Shown here: positions 33,778 to 42,343 of the stretch, piece by piece
Position numbering within the stretch: position 1 is the first letter of the stretch
How the letters are laid out: each line of letters starts with the position of its first letter
DNA from: Paenibacillus silvae
GTDB taxonomy: Bacteria; Bacillota; Bacilli; Paenibacillales; Paenibacillaceae
DNA length: 64,000 nucleotides
Direction: 5' to 3'
NCBI RefSeq assembly: GCF_014639235.1
Contig: NZ_BMFU01000007.1
Span: 186,001-250,000, forward strand
Made by a program: the position numbers and the translations under genes
Notes under the pieces: generated by a model
What the model saw: the letters and a program-made list of their open reading frames with translations, nothing else
Databases searched by the model: none
Told to the model about the DNA's origin: nothing

Positions 33778-34134
33778 ATGAACCGCAACTGGTTATACGT
33801 TTTTATTGGTGGAATCATTGAGATTGTCTGGGTCAGCGGGCTCAAGCATGCCTCAAATACATGGGAATGGGCTTTGACCGCAGCAGCCATTGTTATTAGC
33901 TTTGCGTTAATCATTGCTGCTTCCAACAGGCTGCCCGTTGGTACGGTCTATGCTGTATTTACAGGGATTGGTACCGCCGGCACAGTATTAACCGAGATGC
34001 TGCTGTTTGGCGAGCCGTTTCGTCTGGCTAAAATACTGCTGATTGGACTGCTGCTCTGCGGTGTCGTCGGATTAAAGCTCGTGACAGATCAACAGGAAAA
34101 CAAGGAACCACAAGTTAAAGGAGGTGCCGCATAA
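33778..34134 (+). CDS. SMR family efflux subunit 1 (YkkC/EbrA-like)
   Basis: A 118-residue four-helix membrane protein. The conserved Glu in helix 1 is in GGIIEIVWVSGLKHA. LPVGTVYAVFTGIGTAGTVLTEMLLFGE is the SMR signature across helix 3. It has a charged C-terminal tail (QQENKEPQVKGG). With the next gene it should form a heterodimeric proton-coupled exporter. GGAG lies about 10 nt upstream of ATG 33778. Its TAA overlaps the ATG of subunit 2. Confidence 0.9.
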   Translation: MNRNWLYVFIGGIIEIVWVSGLKHASNTWEWALTAAAIVISFALIIAASNRLPVGTVYAVFTGIGTAGTVLTEMLLFGEPFRLAKILLIGLLLCGVVGLKLVTDQQENKEPQVKGGAA

Positions 34135-34448
34135 TGGCTTGGCTCGCGATTGCTGGCGCAGGAATCTGTGAAATTTTTGGCGTCATCGGTATTAACGGGG
34201 CTTCTTCTCGCAAAGGGTGGCCATACATCGTTCTGATGCTCGTATCCTTTGTATTCAGCTTCTCGCTGTTATCCTACGCTATGACAGCCATTCCTATGGG
34301 CACAGCCTATGCTGTATGGACGGGAATCGGTACGGTGGGAAGCACGGTGACAGGCATGCTGCTGTTCGGTGAACGGAAGGAAGCAAAGCGACTGCTGTTT
34401 ATCGCCATGATTTTGGTGGCCGCTGTCGGATTGAAGCTGATTACGTAA
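34134..34448 (+). CDS. SMR family efflux subunit 2 (YkkD/EbrB-like)
   Basis: A 104-residue four-helix protein. The helix-1 Glu is in AGICEIFGVIGI, and the signature IPMGTAYAVWTGIGTVGSTVTGMLLFGE is present. Paired SMRs of this kind (YkkCD, EbrAB, YvdRS) work as heterodimers with opposite topology. Some export guanidinium, others dyes or quats; here a TetR protein rather than a guanidine riboswitch controls them, favouring drug efflux. GGAGG lies 9 nt before the ATG, inside the previous gene. Confidence 0.9.
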   Translation: MAWLAIAGAGICEIFGVIGINGASSRKGWPYIVLMLVSFVFSFSLLSYAMTAIPMGTAYAVWTGIGTVGSTVTGMLLFGERKEAKRLLFIAMILVAAVGLKLIT

Positions 34449-34481
34449 CAGAAAAGCATGAAACCAAACGCTGGAAATCTG

Positions 34482-34510
34482 AACCGCTTCCGGCGGTTTT
34501 GGTGTTTTTT
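34482..34510 (+). terminator. Terminator of the TetR-SMR operon
   Basis: AACCGC-TTCCG-GCGGTT hairpin followed by TTGGTGTTTTTT, 33 bp after the SMR stop. Confidence 0.8.
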
Positions 34511-34515
34511 GTATC

Positions 34516-34710
34516 CTAACGATTCCAGGAAACGCTATTTGGGTGATATGACACGTTTTTAATTTCTAACGATTCCAGGAGACCTTATTTGAGAGATCCG
34601 TCAATAAAATCGGTCCTTTTTCTTGTTTTATAGCGAAATAAGGTTTCTGGGAATCGTTACATTTTCAGATGGCTCTAAATCATCAATATAAGCTCATCTG
34701 AATTCGTTAG
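34516..34710. repeat. 195-bp four-arm palindromic repeat, copy C
   Basis: CTAACGAT units start at 34516 and 34566; inverted units end at 34660 (here TTAC instead of TTAG) and 34710. Length and the 50-bp spacing equal the other copies. It begins just after the terminator of the SMR operon. Confidence 0.9.
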
Positions 34711-34845
34711 AATATCTGGGTGTGTGAGAAATAATCTTAAATACTCAAGCACAACCACTCTGAATTTTCGGCCGGAACATATCTTCTATGGTATAAGTAC
34801 ATCATTTTATGCCTTCAAAAAACACAATCTCTTCGCATTCAAACA

Positions 34846-34946
34846 CAAAACTTTATGCATCCATGCAACACAAACGGATATACATTCAAGCAAAACTTTA
34901 TGCATCCACTCAATACAAACCGTATACATTCAAGCAAAACTTCAAG
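34846..34946. repeat. Tandem repeat of about 44 bp, two and a quarter units
   Basis: Two near-identical units (34846-34890 and 34891-34934), each starting CAAAACTTTATGCATCCA and ending ATACATTCAAG, and a partial third. The frames through it encode only repetitive low-complexity peptides. I take it as non-coding. Confidence 0.8.
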
Positions 34947-35239
34947 CCCAGCGCTATACAATCGGTCAAGCAAACCAATCTAAACTTTTCAAGTACAACC
35001 TCTATAAACGCTCAACGTATACCGACGCCCTCCTCATACATTAAGCCGCAGTTTGCGCACTGCGTGCAGCTCCCAGCACGCTGTTGTGGCTGACCACCCT
35101 CGTCATGAAGCAGGAGTTACAGCGGGAAGGAAAGTTACAGTGTTAGGCTAAGTCACAACATAAGGATGAAGTAACAATCGGACAGTGTGACGTGTGAGAA
35201 AGAACATGAGTAGCTGTTCACATGAGATTAGGACAATGA

Positions 35240-35333
35240 GAGAGTTATACAGTAGGTCAAACAGTGAGTTACACAGTAAGTTACACTCTAAGTTACACTC
35301 TAAGTTGTACAGCAAGTTATACATAAAAGTGAG
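35240..35333. repeat. Short tandem repeat of 12-14 bp (AAGTTACACTCT-like)
   Basis: AGTTACACTCTA and variants repeat about six times. The rest of 34947-35719 holds no convincing gene; together with the arrays at 34516 and 34846 this makes a gene-free spacer of about 1.2 kb. Confidence 0.75.
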
Positions 35334-35719
35334 TAAATAAAGCACATGATAAATAAGCTCGCCTGATAAACTGTGCCAGAGTTCCAGTTCCTCCCAACCA
35401 ATATCAAAGGGCCCATGTAGTCGAGCCTTGCCCCTGATCTATTCGCCTGTCCTATCTATTCCCCTAGCTCTTCTATAACAACCCAAGTACAAGATACAGC
35501 TTATTCACAGCCTGTAGAATGTACTTTCTTTGCTATTTTCATGCTAGGTTTGCGAATGAGAGCGCATGGATACTAATTGTCTTCACCTACATCTTTCCCC
35601 GCATCAGCCCCTCAAAACATAGAGAATTTGTAATCTGTTATTCACATCGTTTATACTAGTTTTGACCACGAAGTCAATTCAAGAACTCAAGAGTTCCCAA
35701 TGAGGTGAATGTACCCTTA

Positions 35720-36667
35720 ATGAACCCAATTCATGAGATGAACGAAAAGAGAAAGCTGATCATCACCACAGCGCTCAAGCTGTTTTCTGCCAAGGGCAGT
35801 GCCGCTACCTCCATGCAGGAAATTGCCGAGTTATGCGGGATGTCTAAAGGCAGCTTATATCTGATGTTCAAATCCAAGGAGGAGCTGGAGGCCAGTACGC
35901 TGGAGTATTGTGTGTACGTACTGATGGACGAGATGTCCCAGATCGAGCACGAGGCCAGTCTGACCTCTCGAGAGCGGCTGCACAAGCAGATTGAAGCGTT
36001 GCTGACACATGTCGCCGAATTAAAGGAATTTTTACGTGTGCAGATGCGGAGCATGATGATGGATGATGAGCAGCAGCGCAAGGAAAAATGCACTCCTCAG
36101 CAAAGAGATATCGAGATTCGCACACTGCATTGGTTCAAAAGCAAACTGGAGGACTTGTACGGCCCAGATATTGAGCCTTATACCATTGATCTCATTATGC
36201 TGACGCATGGGCTTTTCCTGTCTTATGTGAAAATCTGGTTTACCGAGATGCCTTCACTGACGGTGAACAAGATGGCATCCAACCTCCTGCAGATGATGGA
36301 TTATGCAGCAGCAGGTTATCTCCAGCAGCGTCCCGTACCGTTATTTCCGCTTGAGCAGTGGCCAGCCTGGGTTGCGGAAACGCAGCCGGACTCAGCGATA
36401 CTGCGACATCCCGTCCATATTTTGAAGCAGATGCAGGACATCGCATCCCGGGAGCTTCCCGCGGGACAATCAAGGAATGATGTCCTTGAGACCATTGCCA
36501 TACTAAGACAAGAGATTATGGAGTTTTCCCCGAGACGAGCCATCATTCTGGGTATGATGCGCAATCTGGAAGGGATCGCGCTGCTTGAACCTATGCACTC
36601 CGAGCTTCAGCACATTATGGATACCATGTATAACCGGTTTATCCAGGCTGACTCGTCAAACACATAA
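35720..36667 (+). CDS. TetR/AcrR family regulator upstream of the RND exporter (YerO-like)
   Basis: A 315-residue protein, long for TetR. The HTH at residues about 12-55 reads IITTALKLFSAKGSAATSMQEIAELCGMSKGSLYLMFKSKEEL. A helical C-terminal region of over 200 residues follows. The downstream RND gene lies 33 bp away on the same strand; the same order, TetR then SwrC-type RND pump, occurs in B. subtilis (yerO-swrC). I chose the ATG at 35720, with a moderate AGGTG upstream; a GTG 5 codons earlier is possible. It probably represses the pump gene. Confidence 0.85.
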   Translation: MNPIHEMNEKRKLIITTALKLFSAKGSAATSMQEIAELCGMSKGSLYLMFKSKEELEASTLEYCVYVLMDEMSQIEHEASLTSRERLHKQIEALLTHVAELKEFLRVQMRSMMMDDEQQRKEKCTPQQRDIEIRTLHWFKSKLEDLYGPDIEPYTIDLIMLTHGLFLSYVKIWFTEMPSLTVNKMASNLLQMMDYAAAGYLQQRPVPLFPLEQWPAWVAETQPDSAILRHPVHILKQMQDIASRELPAGQSRNDVLETIAILRQEIMEFSPRRAIILGMMRNLEGIALLEPMHSELQHIMDTMYNRFIQADSSNT

Positions 36668-36700
36668 ACAGGAGACACAGAGAGGAGAAGAAACCAACGT

Positions 36701-39700
36701 ATGAAAGGCATTATTAACTTTTCACTGAACAACAAGTTTGCGATCTGGATTCTCACTATTATCATCTCATTTGCTGGTCTGTACAGCGGAGTTACGATGA
36801 AACAGGAGACCATTCCCAACATTAATGTACCGTTTCTGAATGTCACGGCGATTGATCCGGGTGCAGCTCCTGAGGGTATTGTGGAAGATGTCACGAAGCC
36901 GCTCGAACAGAAGCTGCGCAATGTCGAAGGTGTCAAAACGATTACCTCTACTTCGATGGAAAATGCAGCATCCATCACACTTGAATTCGATTATGGAACC
37001 GATCTGACGAACGCTACAGCAACCGTTCGTGAAGCACTGAACGAGGTACAATTACCGGACAGTGTGCAGAAACCAACCATCTCCAAATTCAGCATTAACT
37101 CGTTCCCCGTTGTTTCCCTGAGCTTGTCCGACAAGGACGGCGGTGATCTGGAGGAACTGACACGTCTTGTGGACACGGATATCAAACCCGCACTCGAAGA
37201 TATTGACGGTGTGGCTCAAGTCCAGGTGTCCGGTCAATATGTCAAAGAAGTACAATTGAAGTTCGATCAAGCCAAGATGGCTGAACTGGGCCTCAGCGAA
37301 GATACGGTAGATGGTATTGTTAAAGGCTCGTCTATTCGTGTGCCTCTCGGCCTCTTCGAACTGGATAAATCCCAGAAAGCGGTCGTGGTGGATGGCAACA
37401 TCATCGGGCTGGATGATCTGAAAAATCTGGCTATTCCTGTTGTGCCAAGCGGGGCTGGAGCTTCTGCAGGCCAAGGTGCCGGACAGGGCGCTGCCGCTCC
37501 GCAAGGTACTACAGGCAGCGGAGCCCAGGCAGGTCAAGCTGCTGATCCAACAGCTCAAGCCGGGCAGGGTGCTGCTGGCGCCGCACAAGGCTCCAGCCCT
37601 TCAACCGGGCAAACCGGCGGCGGAAACGCTGCTGCTGCGAATCCTTCCGGTGCAGCAGGAGCTGTCAGCACAGCTGGAATTCCAACGATCAAGCTGAGCG
37701 ATATCGCCAAAATTGAGGTAATCGGTCAAGCCGAGTCCATCTCACGCACCAACGGCAAGGAGTCCATCGGTATTTCGGTGGTCAAATCCAATGATGCCAA
37801 TACCGTTGATGTCGTTAAAGCAGTGAAGAGCAAAGCCGAAGAACTGCAAAAGCAGTTTAAAAACGCCCAGCTGACCATCCTGCTTGACCAAGGCAAGCCG
37901 ATTCAGGATTCCGTGAATACGATGCTGGGTAAAGCGGCCTTCGGTGCTTTATTCGCAGTCCTGATTATTTTGCTCTTCCTGCGTAACATTCGTTCAACCA
38001 TCATCTCCATTATCTCGATTCCGCTTTCCTTGCTGATGGCATTGACAGCACTCAACCTGATGGACATTACATTGAACATGATGACGCTGGGAGCGATGAC
38101 CGTTGCGATTGGTCGGGTTGTCGATGACTCCATCGTTGTTATCGAGAACATCTATCGCAGGATGACTCTCAAAAACGAGAAGCTTAAAGGCCGTGAGCTG
38201 GTTCGTGAAGCCACTCGTGAAATGTTTATTCCGATTCTCTCCTCCACCATTGTTACGATTGCGGTATTCCTGCCGCTAGCACTCGTCAGCGGTATGGTCG
38301 GAGAGCTGTTCACACCGTTTGCCTTGACCATGGTATTCGCCCTGCTCGCCTCACTGCTCGTTGCGATCACCATCGTTCCGATGCTGGCACACAGCCTGTT
38401 CCGCAAAGGCATCAAGGGTAAACAAAATCATGAGGAGAAACCGGGCAAGCTGGCTGGTGGTTACAAACGCCTGCTCAACTGGACACTCAATCATAAAATC
38501 ATTACGGTCAGCATTGCGATCCTGCTGCTGGTCGGCAGCTTGTTCCTGTATCCATTCATCGGTGCAAGCTTCCTGCCAGAGCAGAAGGATAAATATGTAA
38601 CGATTACGTACAGCCCGGAAACAGGCTCACTCCGTGAAGATGTAGAGAAAGAAGCACTGGTGGCTGAAAAATGGCTGCTGAAACAGCCAGGTCTGGAGAA
38701 AATGCAATACTCCATCGGCGGTAGCAGCCCGCTCGCCAGCATGGGTGGAGGCGGCGGAAACTCCGCACTCTTCTATATCCAATACAACCAGGATACCAAG
38801 GACTTCACCGATGTGAAGAAACAGCTGGTTGAAGGTCTGCAAAAAGAAGTAACCAAAGGCACGTGGAATGAACTCGATATGTCCGGCGGATTCGGCGGCA
38901 GCAACCTGAGTCTGTCCATCTACGGCGACAGTGTGGAGCAGTTGAAGCCGGTAGCCGAAGAAGTTTTGAAGCTGGTTCAGGCAGATAAGGACTCTTTTGA
39001 AAAAGCGGATACCACAATCTCCGACACGTACGGTCAATACACGCTGGTTGCCGATCAGGAGAAGCTGAGCAAGCTTGGTCTTACAGCAGGCCAACTGGCC
39101 ATGAAGCTCAGTCCGGTGCGCGAACGTCCAGTGCTCACCGAAGTAGACATTGATAACAAAACGTATAAGGTCTACGTTGAAACTGACAACAAAACATTCA
39201 GCAGCATTAAGGATATCGAAAACGAAACCGTGACATCACCCCTGGGCATCCAGGTTCCGATCAAGGATGTGGCCAAAGTGGAGGAAGGCACTTCACCGAA
39301 CTCCATCATGCGTATTGATGGCAAAGTGGTTGTGCAGGTCACAGCCAACATTCTGGCTTCCGACGTGGCCAAAGCCTCGCAGAACCTGCAAGCAAGCATC
39401 GACAAGCTCGACCTGCCAGATGGCGTCGAGGTGAAGTTTGGCGGTACAACCGAGCAAATCAATGATACATTTACACAGCTGGGGCTGGCGATGCTGGCAG
39501 CCATTGCGATTGTATACTTCGTGCTTGTTGTAACCTTTGGCGGTGGACTTGCTCCATTTGCAATTCTGTTCTCACTTCCGTTCACCGTGATCGGAATCAT
39601 GGTTGGTCTATTCATCGCAGGAGGCACGCTCGACGTATCTGCTATGATGGGTGCACTGATGCTGATTGGTATCGTGGTTACGAATGCCATCGTGTTGATC

Positions 39701-39982
39701 GACCGCGTTATTCACAAAGAAAACGAGGGAATCTCTACGCGTGAGGCACTGCTCGAAGCAGGAGCTACGCGTCTGCGTCCTATCCTGATGACGGCACTGG
39801 CTACTATTGGTGCCCTGCTGCCACTCGTCACAGGTCTCGAAGAGAGCGCGGGGATTATCTCCAAAGGGCTGGGCATCACAGTTATCGGTGGTCTGATCAG
39901 TTCTACACTGCTCACCCTTGTCATTGTGCCGATTGTGTATGAGTTCCTGATGAAATTTAAAAAGAAAAAAATCGCAGATTAA
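36701..39982 (+). CDS. RND family efflux transporter (SwrC/AcrB-like)
   Basis: A 1093-residue inner-membrane proton-driven exporter with 12 helices and two large outside domains. Helix 4 carries the charged pair in GAMTVAIGRVVDDSIVVIENIYRR (proton relay), and the second half has MLIGIVVTNAIVLIDRVIH. Residues about 248-327 form an insertion rich in Gly, Ala and Gln just before IPTIKLSDIAKIEVIGQAES; this low-complexity stretch sits in the first extracytoplasmic domain. No adaptor or outer-membrane partner is encoded, as usual for Gram-positive SwrC pumps, which export lipopeptides such as surfactin. Confidence 0.93.
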   Translation: MKGIINFSLNNKFAIWILTIIISFAGLYSGVTMKQETIPNINVPFLNVTAIDPGAAPEGIVEDVTKPLEQKLRNVEGVKTITSTSMENAASITLEFDYGTDLTNATATVREALNEVQLPDSVQKPTISKFSINSFPVVSLSLSDKDGGDLEELTRLVDTDIKPALEDIDGVAQVQVSGQYVKEVQLKFDQAKMAELGLSEDTVDGIVKGSSIRVPLGLFELDKSQKAVVVDGNIIGLDDLKNLAIPVVPSGAGASAGQGAGQGAAAPQGTTGSGAQAGQAADPTAQAGQGAAGAAQGSSPSTGQTGGGNAAAANPSGAAGAVSTAGIPTIKLSDIAKIEVIGQAESISRTNGKESIGISVVKSNDANTVDVVKAVKSKAEELQKQFKNAQLTILLDQGKPIQDSVNTMLGKAAFGALFAVLIILLFLRNIRSTIISIISIPLSLLMALTALNLMDITLNMMTLGAMTVAIGRVVDDSIVVIENIYRRMTLKNEKLKGRELVREATREMFIPILSSTIVTIAVFLPLALVSGMVGELFTPFALTMVFALLASLLVAITIVPMLAHSLFRKGIKGKQNHEEKPGKLAGGYKRLLNWTLNHKIITVSIAILLLVGSLFLYPFIGASFLPEQKDKYVTITYSPETGSLREDVEKEALVAEKWLLKQPGLEKMQYSIGGSSPLASMGGGGGNSALFYIQYNQDTKDFTDVKKQLVEGLQKEVTKGTWNELDMSGGFGGSNLSLSIYGDSVEQLKPVAEEVLKLVQADKDSFEKADTTISDTYGQYTLVADQEKLSKLGLTAGQLAMKLSPVRERPVLTEVDIDNKTYKVYVETDNKTFSSIKDIENETVTSPLGIQVPIKDVAKVEEGTSPNSIMRIDGKVVVQVTANILASDVAKASQNLQASIDKLDLPDGVEVKFGGTTEQINDTFTQLGLAMLAAIAIVYFVLVVTFGGGLAPFAILFSLPFTVIGIMVGLFIAGGTLDVSAMMGALMLIGIVVTNAIVLIDRVIHKENEGISTREALLEAGATRLRPILMTALATIGALLPLVTGLEESAGIISKGLGITVIGGLISSTLLTLVIVPIVYEFLMKFKKKKIAD

Positions 39983-40033
39983 TGTAATTGTCTAATCACA
40001 GCACAGCAAAGCTTCAAACGTGCTGGAAAAACA

Positions 40034-40091
40034 GGCCCTGACGGGCAATGGAATGATGACTGCTTCCATTGCCTGATCAAGGGCCTTTTTT
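40034..40091 (+). terminator. Terminator after the RND gene
   Basis: A long hairpin with GGCCCTGA at one end, GGCAATGGAA/TTCCATTGCC in the middle and AAGGGCC at the other end, followed by TTTTTT. It lies 52 bp past the stop. Confidence 0.88.
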
Positions 40092-40312
40092 AACATCGAT
40101 GTAAGAAAAACTTTCATAATTCACTTGAATTTAAGAGACATCACAAAAATATCGAGGTTTTTTGTCATTCAAACTAAAGAATGTAAGGTGTAAGCTCATC
40201 AACTGCAAAAGCACGTATACTTATTCTTACAACAGCCTGAATAAAGCATAAGATTGCATGATTGATTGCTATAGCATCAAACAGATGATCATTGGCGAAG
40301 GGCGGTGACCAG

Positions 40313-42025
40313 GTGGAAGAACCTACGCTTCATATCCAGATCAGAGACATGCTGAAACGTCCCGTATTTCGCAAGGCGGAATATGTGGCCAGTGATCGTG
40401 CGCTGGAGCGTTATGTGCGCTGGGTACATATTATGGAGGTGCCAGAGATCGGGGATTTGCTCAGTGGAGGAGAATTGATCCTTACAACAGGCATTGGATG
40501 GTCTGAAGGCAATCAGAGAGGCTTGTCCTTTCTGCATCAATTGATTACCTGCGGCGCCGCGGGATTATGTATTGAACTGGGGGAGCATACCCGCCCTCAG
40601 CTGGAAAGGCTGAAGCAGATCGCCGCTGAAGCCGATTTTCCGCTGATCTGGTTTCATGATCAGGTTCGGTATATTGATATTACTCAAGATCTTCATTTTG
40701 CTCTGATCCGCAGTCATCAGCGTATGGTTGCCGAGCTGGACCAGCTCACCACCTCTTTTCATCAGCTGCTGCTGAATGGAGACGGTGTACTGCCGTTACT
40801 ACGGCTCCTGTCGCGGAATACGGGATATGCCGTAGCTCTGTATCCACTGGAAGGAGAGCCCATTGCAGTACCGTATGTCCCCCCGGAGCAGCTGGAGGCG
40901 CGGAGACAGCATGTTTATACGGAAAACCATACGCAACCTAATGAACAGAATTCAGCTGGAGACGCTGCAGCTCAATTCGATATCGGGTCTACCCCGCATT
41001 CAGCACATCGAATGAACGGCATCAGCATACCTGTTCAGGCGTTAGAGTATACCTTCGCTGATCTTGTCCTTTTTCCACATCAACCTGAAGACATCGATCT
41101 CAACCAACCTCCAGAGACCCGTCCATCTGAAAGTTATGTTATTCAAGCACTGGAGCGCTGTGCTGCTGCCATAGCCCAGGACTGGATGCGCACAAAATAT
41201 ATGGAGGAAAAGCGACGTTACAAGGAGGATATGTGGGTCATCGACTGGTTAAACGGAAGCCATACCACCAAGGAGATTCAGGAGTATCTTTCGGCTGCCG
41301 ATCCCCGGCTCTGCAAAGCCCAGGCTGCCGTTATTTTATTTGATAGCCATCCAGTCCACAACGACAGTCTCCGACTCCAGAAGCTTTTGATTCAGCGTAA
41401 TATTGTGGCCCGCTCCATATTTGCCCGAGAGGGCTTCACACTCTACAGCACCGTACTTAACCTTCAAATTATTGTTATCGTAATTGATCCTCAATCAGAA
41501 ACGCTGCGTAAAAATAAGGTTTGGCACTGCATACAGCAATTAAAACAGCACGAGCAGGAGCAGACCCATCAACTCTTCTCTGGTCTCTTGGGCATTGGTC
41601 AGAGCTACTCCGACTTATCCCGTCTGCGGGAGAGTCTGGAATCAGCCAGGGAAACGCTGCGCATCCAGAAGGACATTGGCGTGATGCAGCAGCCTTTCTA
41701 CAGCAATCTTCACTGTTATCGAATTATCGCGAGTATGAAGCAGAGCGGCAATTTGAATGATTTTATTACCGAATATTTAGGCCCTCTTATCAGATATGAC
41801 TCAGAGAAAGGCGGCCAGCTGCTCCTTACGCTGAAACAGTACCTGACTCTCTGCTGCTCCAAACAAGAGACAGCCAGTGCGCTGTTTATTGTCAGACAGA
41901 CGCTGTATCACCGTTTGGACAAAATTGAATCACTTTTGGGAAAAGACTATCTCCTGCCGGAGAAGCGAGTGGCCATGGAGCTTGCGCTATACGCTTACGA
42001 GTATATAAACGGACCGCTTTTGTAA
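40313..42025 (+). CDS. PucR family transcriptional regulator
   Basis: About 570 residues. The N-terminal PucR sensory domain covers about residues 8-130 (LKRPVFRKAEYVASDRALERYVRWVHIMEVPEIGDLLSGGELILTTG, key end GGELILTTG). A GGDEF-like middle region contains the segment LGIGQSYSDLSRLRESLESARE, and a C-terminal HTH ends the protein (TASALFIVRQTLYHRLDKIESLLG). Such proteins activate purine, hydantoin or pyrimidine catabolism. It converges on the pyrimidine-degradation operon, which makes that operon its likely target. Start is uncertain: I prefer GTG 40313; a TTG lies seven codons earlier. Confidence 0.88.
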   Translation: MEEPTLHIQIRDMLKRPVFRKAEYVASDRALERYVRWVHIMEVPEIGDLLSGGELILTTGIGWSEGNQRGLSFLHQLITCGAAGLCIELGEHTRPQLERLKQIAAEADFPLIWFHDQVRYIDITQDLHFALIRSHQRMVAELDQLTTSFHQLLLNGDGVLPLLRLLSRNTGYAVALYPLEGEPIAVPYVPPEQLEARRQHVYTENHTQPNEQNSAGDAAAQFDIGSTPHSAHRMNGISIPVQALEYTFADLVLFPHQPEDIDLNQPPETRPSESYVIQALERCAAAIAQDWMRTKYMEEKRRYKEDMWVIDWLNGSHTTKEIQEYLSAADPRLCKAQAAVILFDSHPVHNDSLRLQKLLIQRNIVARSIFAREGFTLYSTVLNLQIIVIVIDPQSETLRKNKVWHCIQQLKQHEQEQTHQLFSGLLGIGQSYSDLSRLRESLESARETLRIQKDIGVMQQPFYSNLHCYRIIASMKQSGNLNDFITEYLGPLIRYDSEKGGQLLLTLKQYLTLCCSKQETASALFIVRQTLYHRLDKIESLLGKDYLLPEKRVAMELALYAYEYINGPLL

Positions 42026-42115
42026 GAAGTCTTAGCTTGTCGTAAGACGAGATCGTGTAATAATTCGTGCTGTGTCCTGTAAACGGCAGTGAAGCAGCCC
42101 ATGTATTGGAATGGA

Positions 42116-42343
42116 TTACGCTCCCCTCCGGGTCTGCAGCTGACGAATCAATATATGACTGAACCACTTGCGACCTGCGGCTGTACCCACATGCTGCTCC
42201 ACATTCTCCCCCGGGAGATCAGGGTGCTCCCATGTAACATGAGCGCCCTCCAGATGTTCCCGAACCGAGCAGATCCGATACCCCTGTGCCACCAATTGCT
42301 CAATCGTGTGCTTCTCTTCCTCAAACGTTTCGCGCTCCGACAT
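42116..42343 (-). CDS. Small protein of unknown function at the end of the pyrimidine operon (75 aa)
   Basis: Its ATG overlaps the hydantoinase TGA (TGATG), so translation is coupled. It begins MSERETFEEEKHTIEQLVAQ and contains GYRICSVREHLEGAHVTWEH and HVGTAAGRKWFSHILIRQLQ. No cysteine pair, membrane segment or recognisable family is seen. An upstream extension of the frame runs inside hydA and is not coding. Its place suggests a role in, or regulation of, dihydropyrimidine breakdown. Confidence 0.6.
   Translation of the reverse strand: MSERETFEEEKHTIEQLVAQGYRICSVREHLEGAHVTWEHPDLPGENVEQHVGTAAGRKWFSHILIRQLQTRRGA

Noticed and set aside
35148..35345. 65-codon minus-strand frame with repeated YNLLYNLECN
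   Set aside because: It only translates the 12-14 bp tandem repeat; no ribosome site and low complexity.
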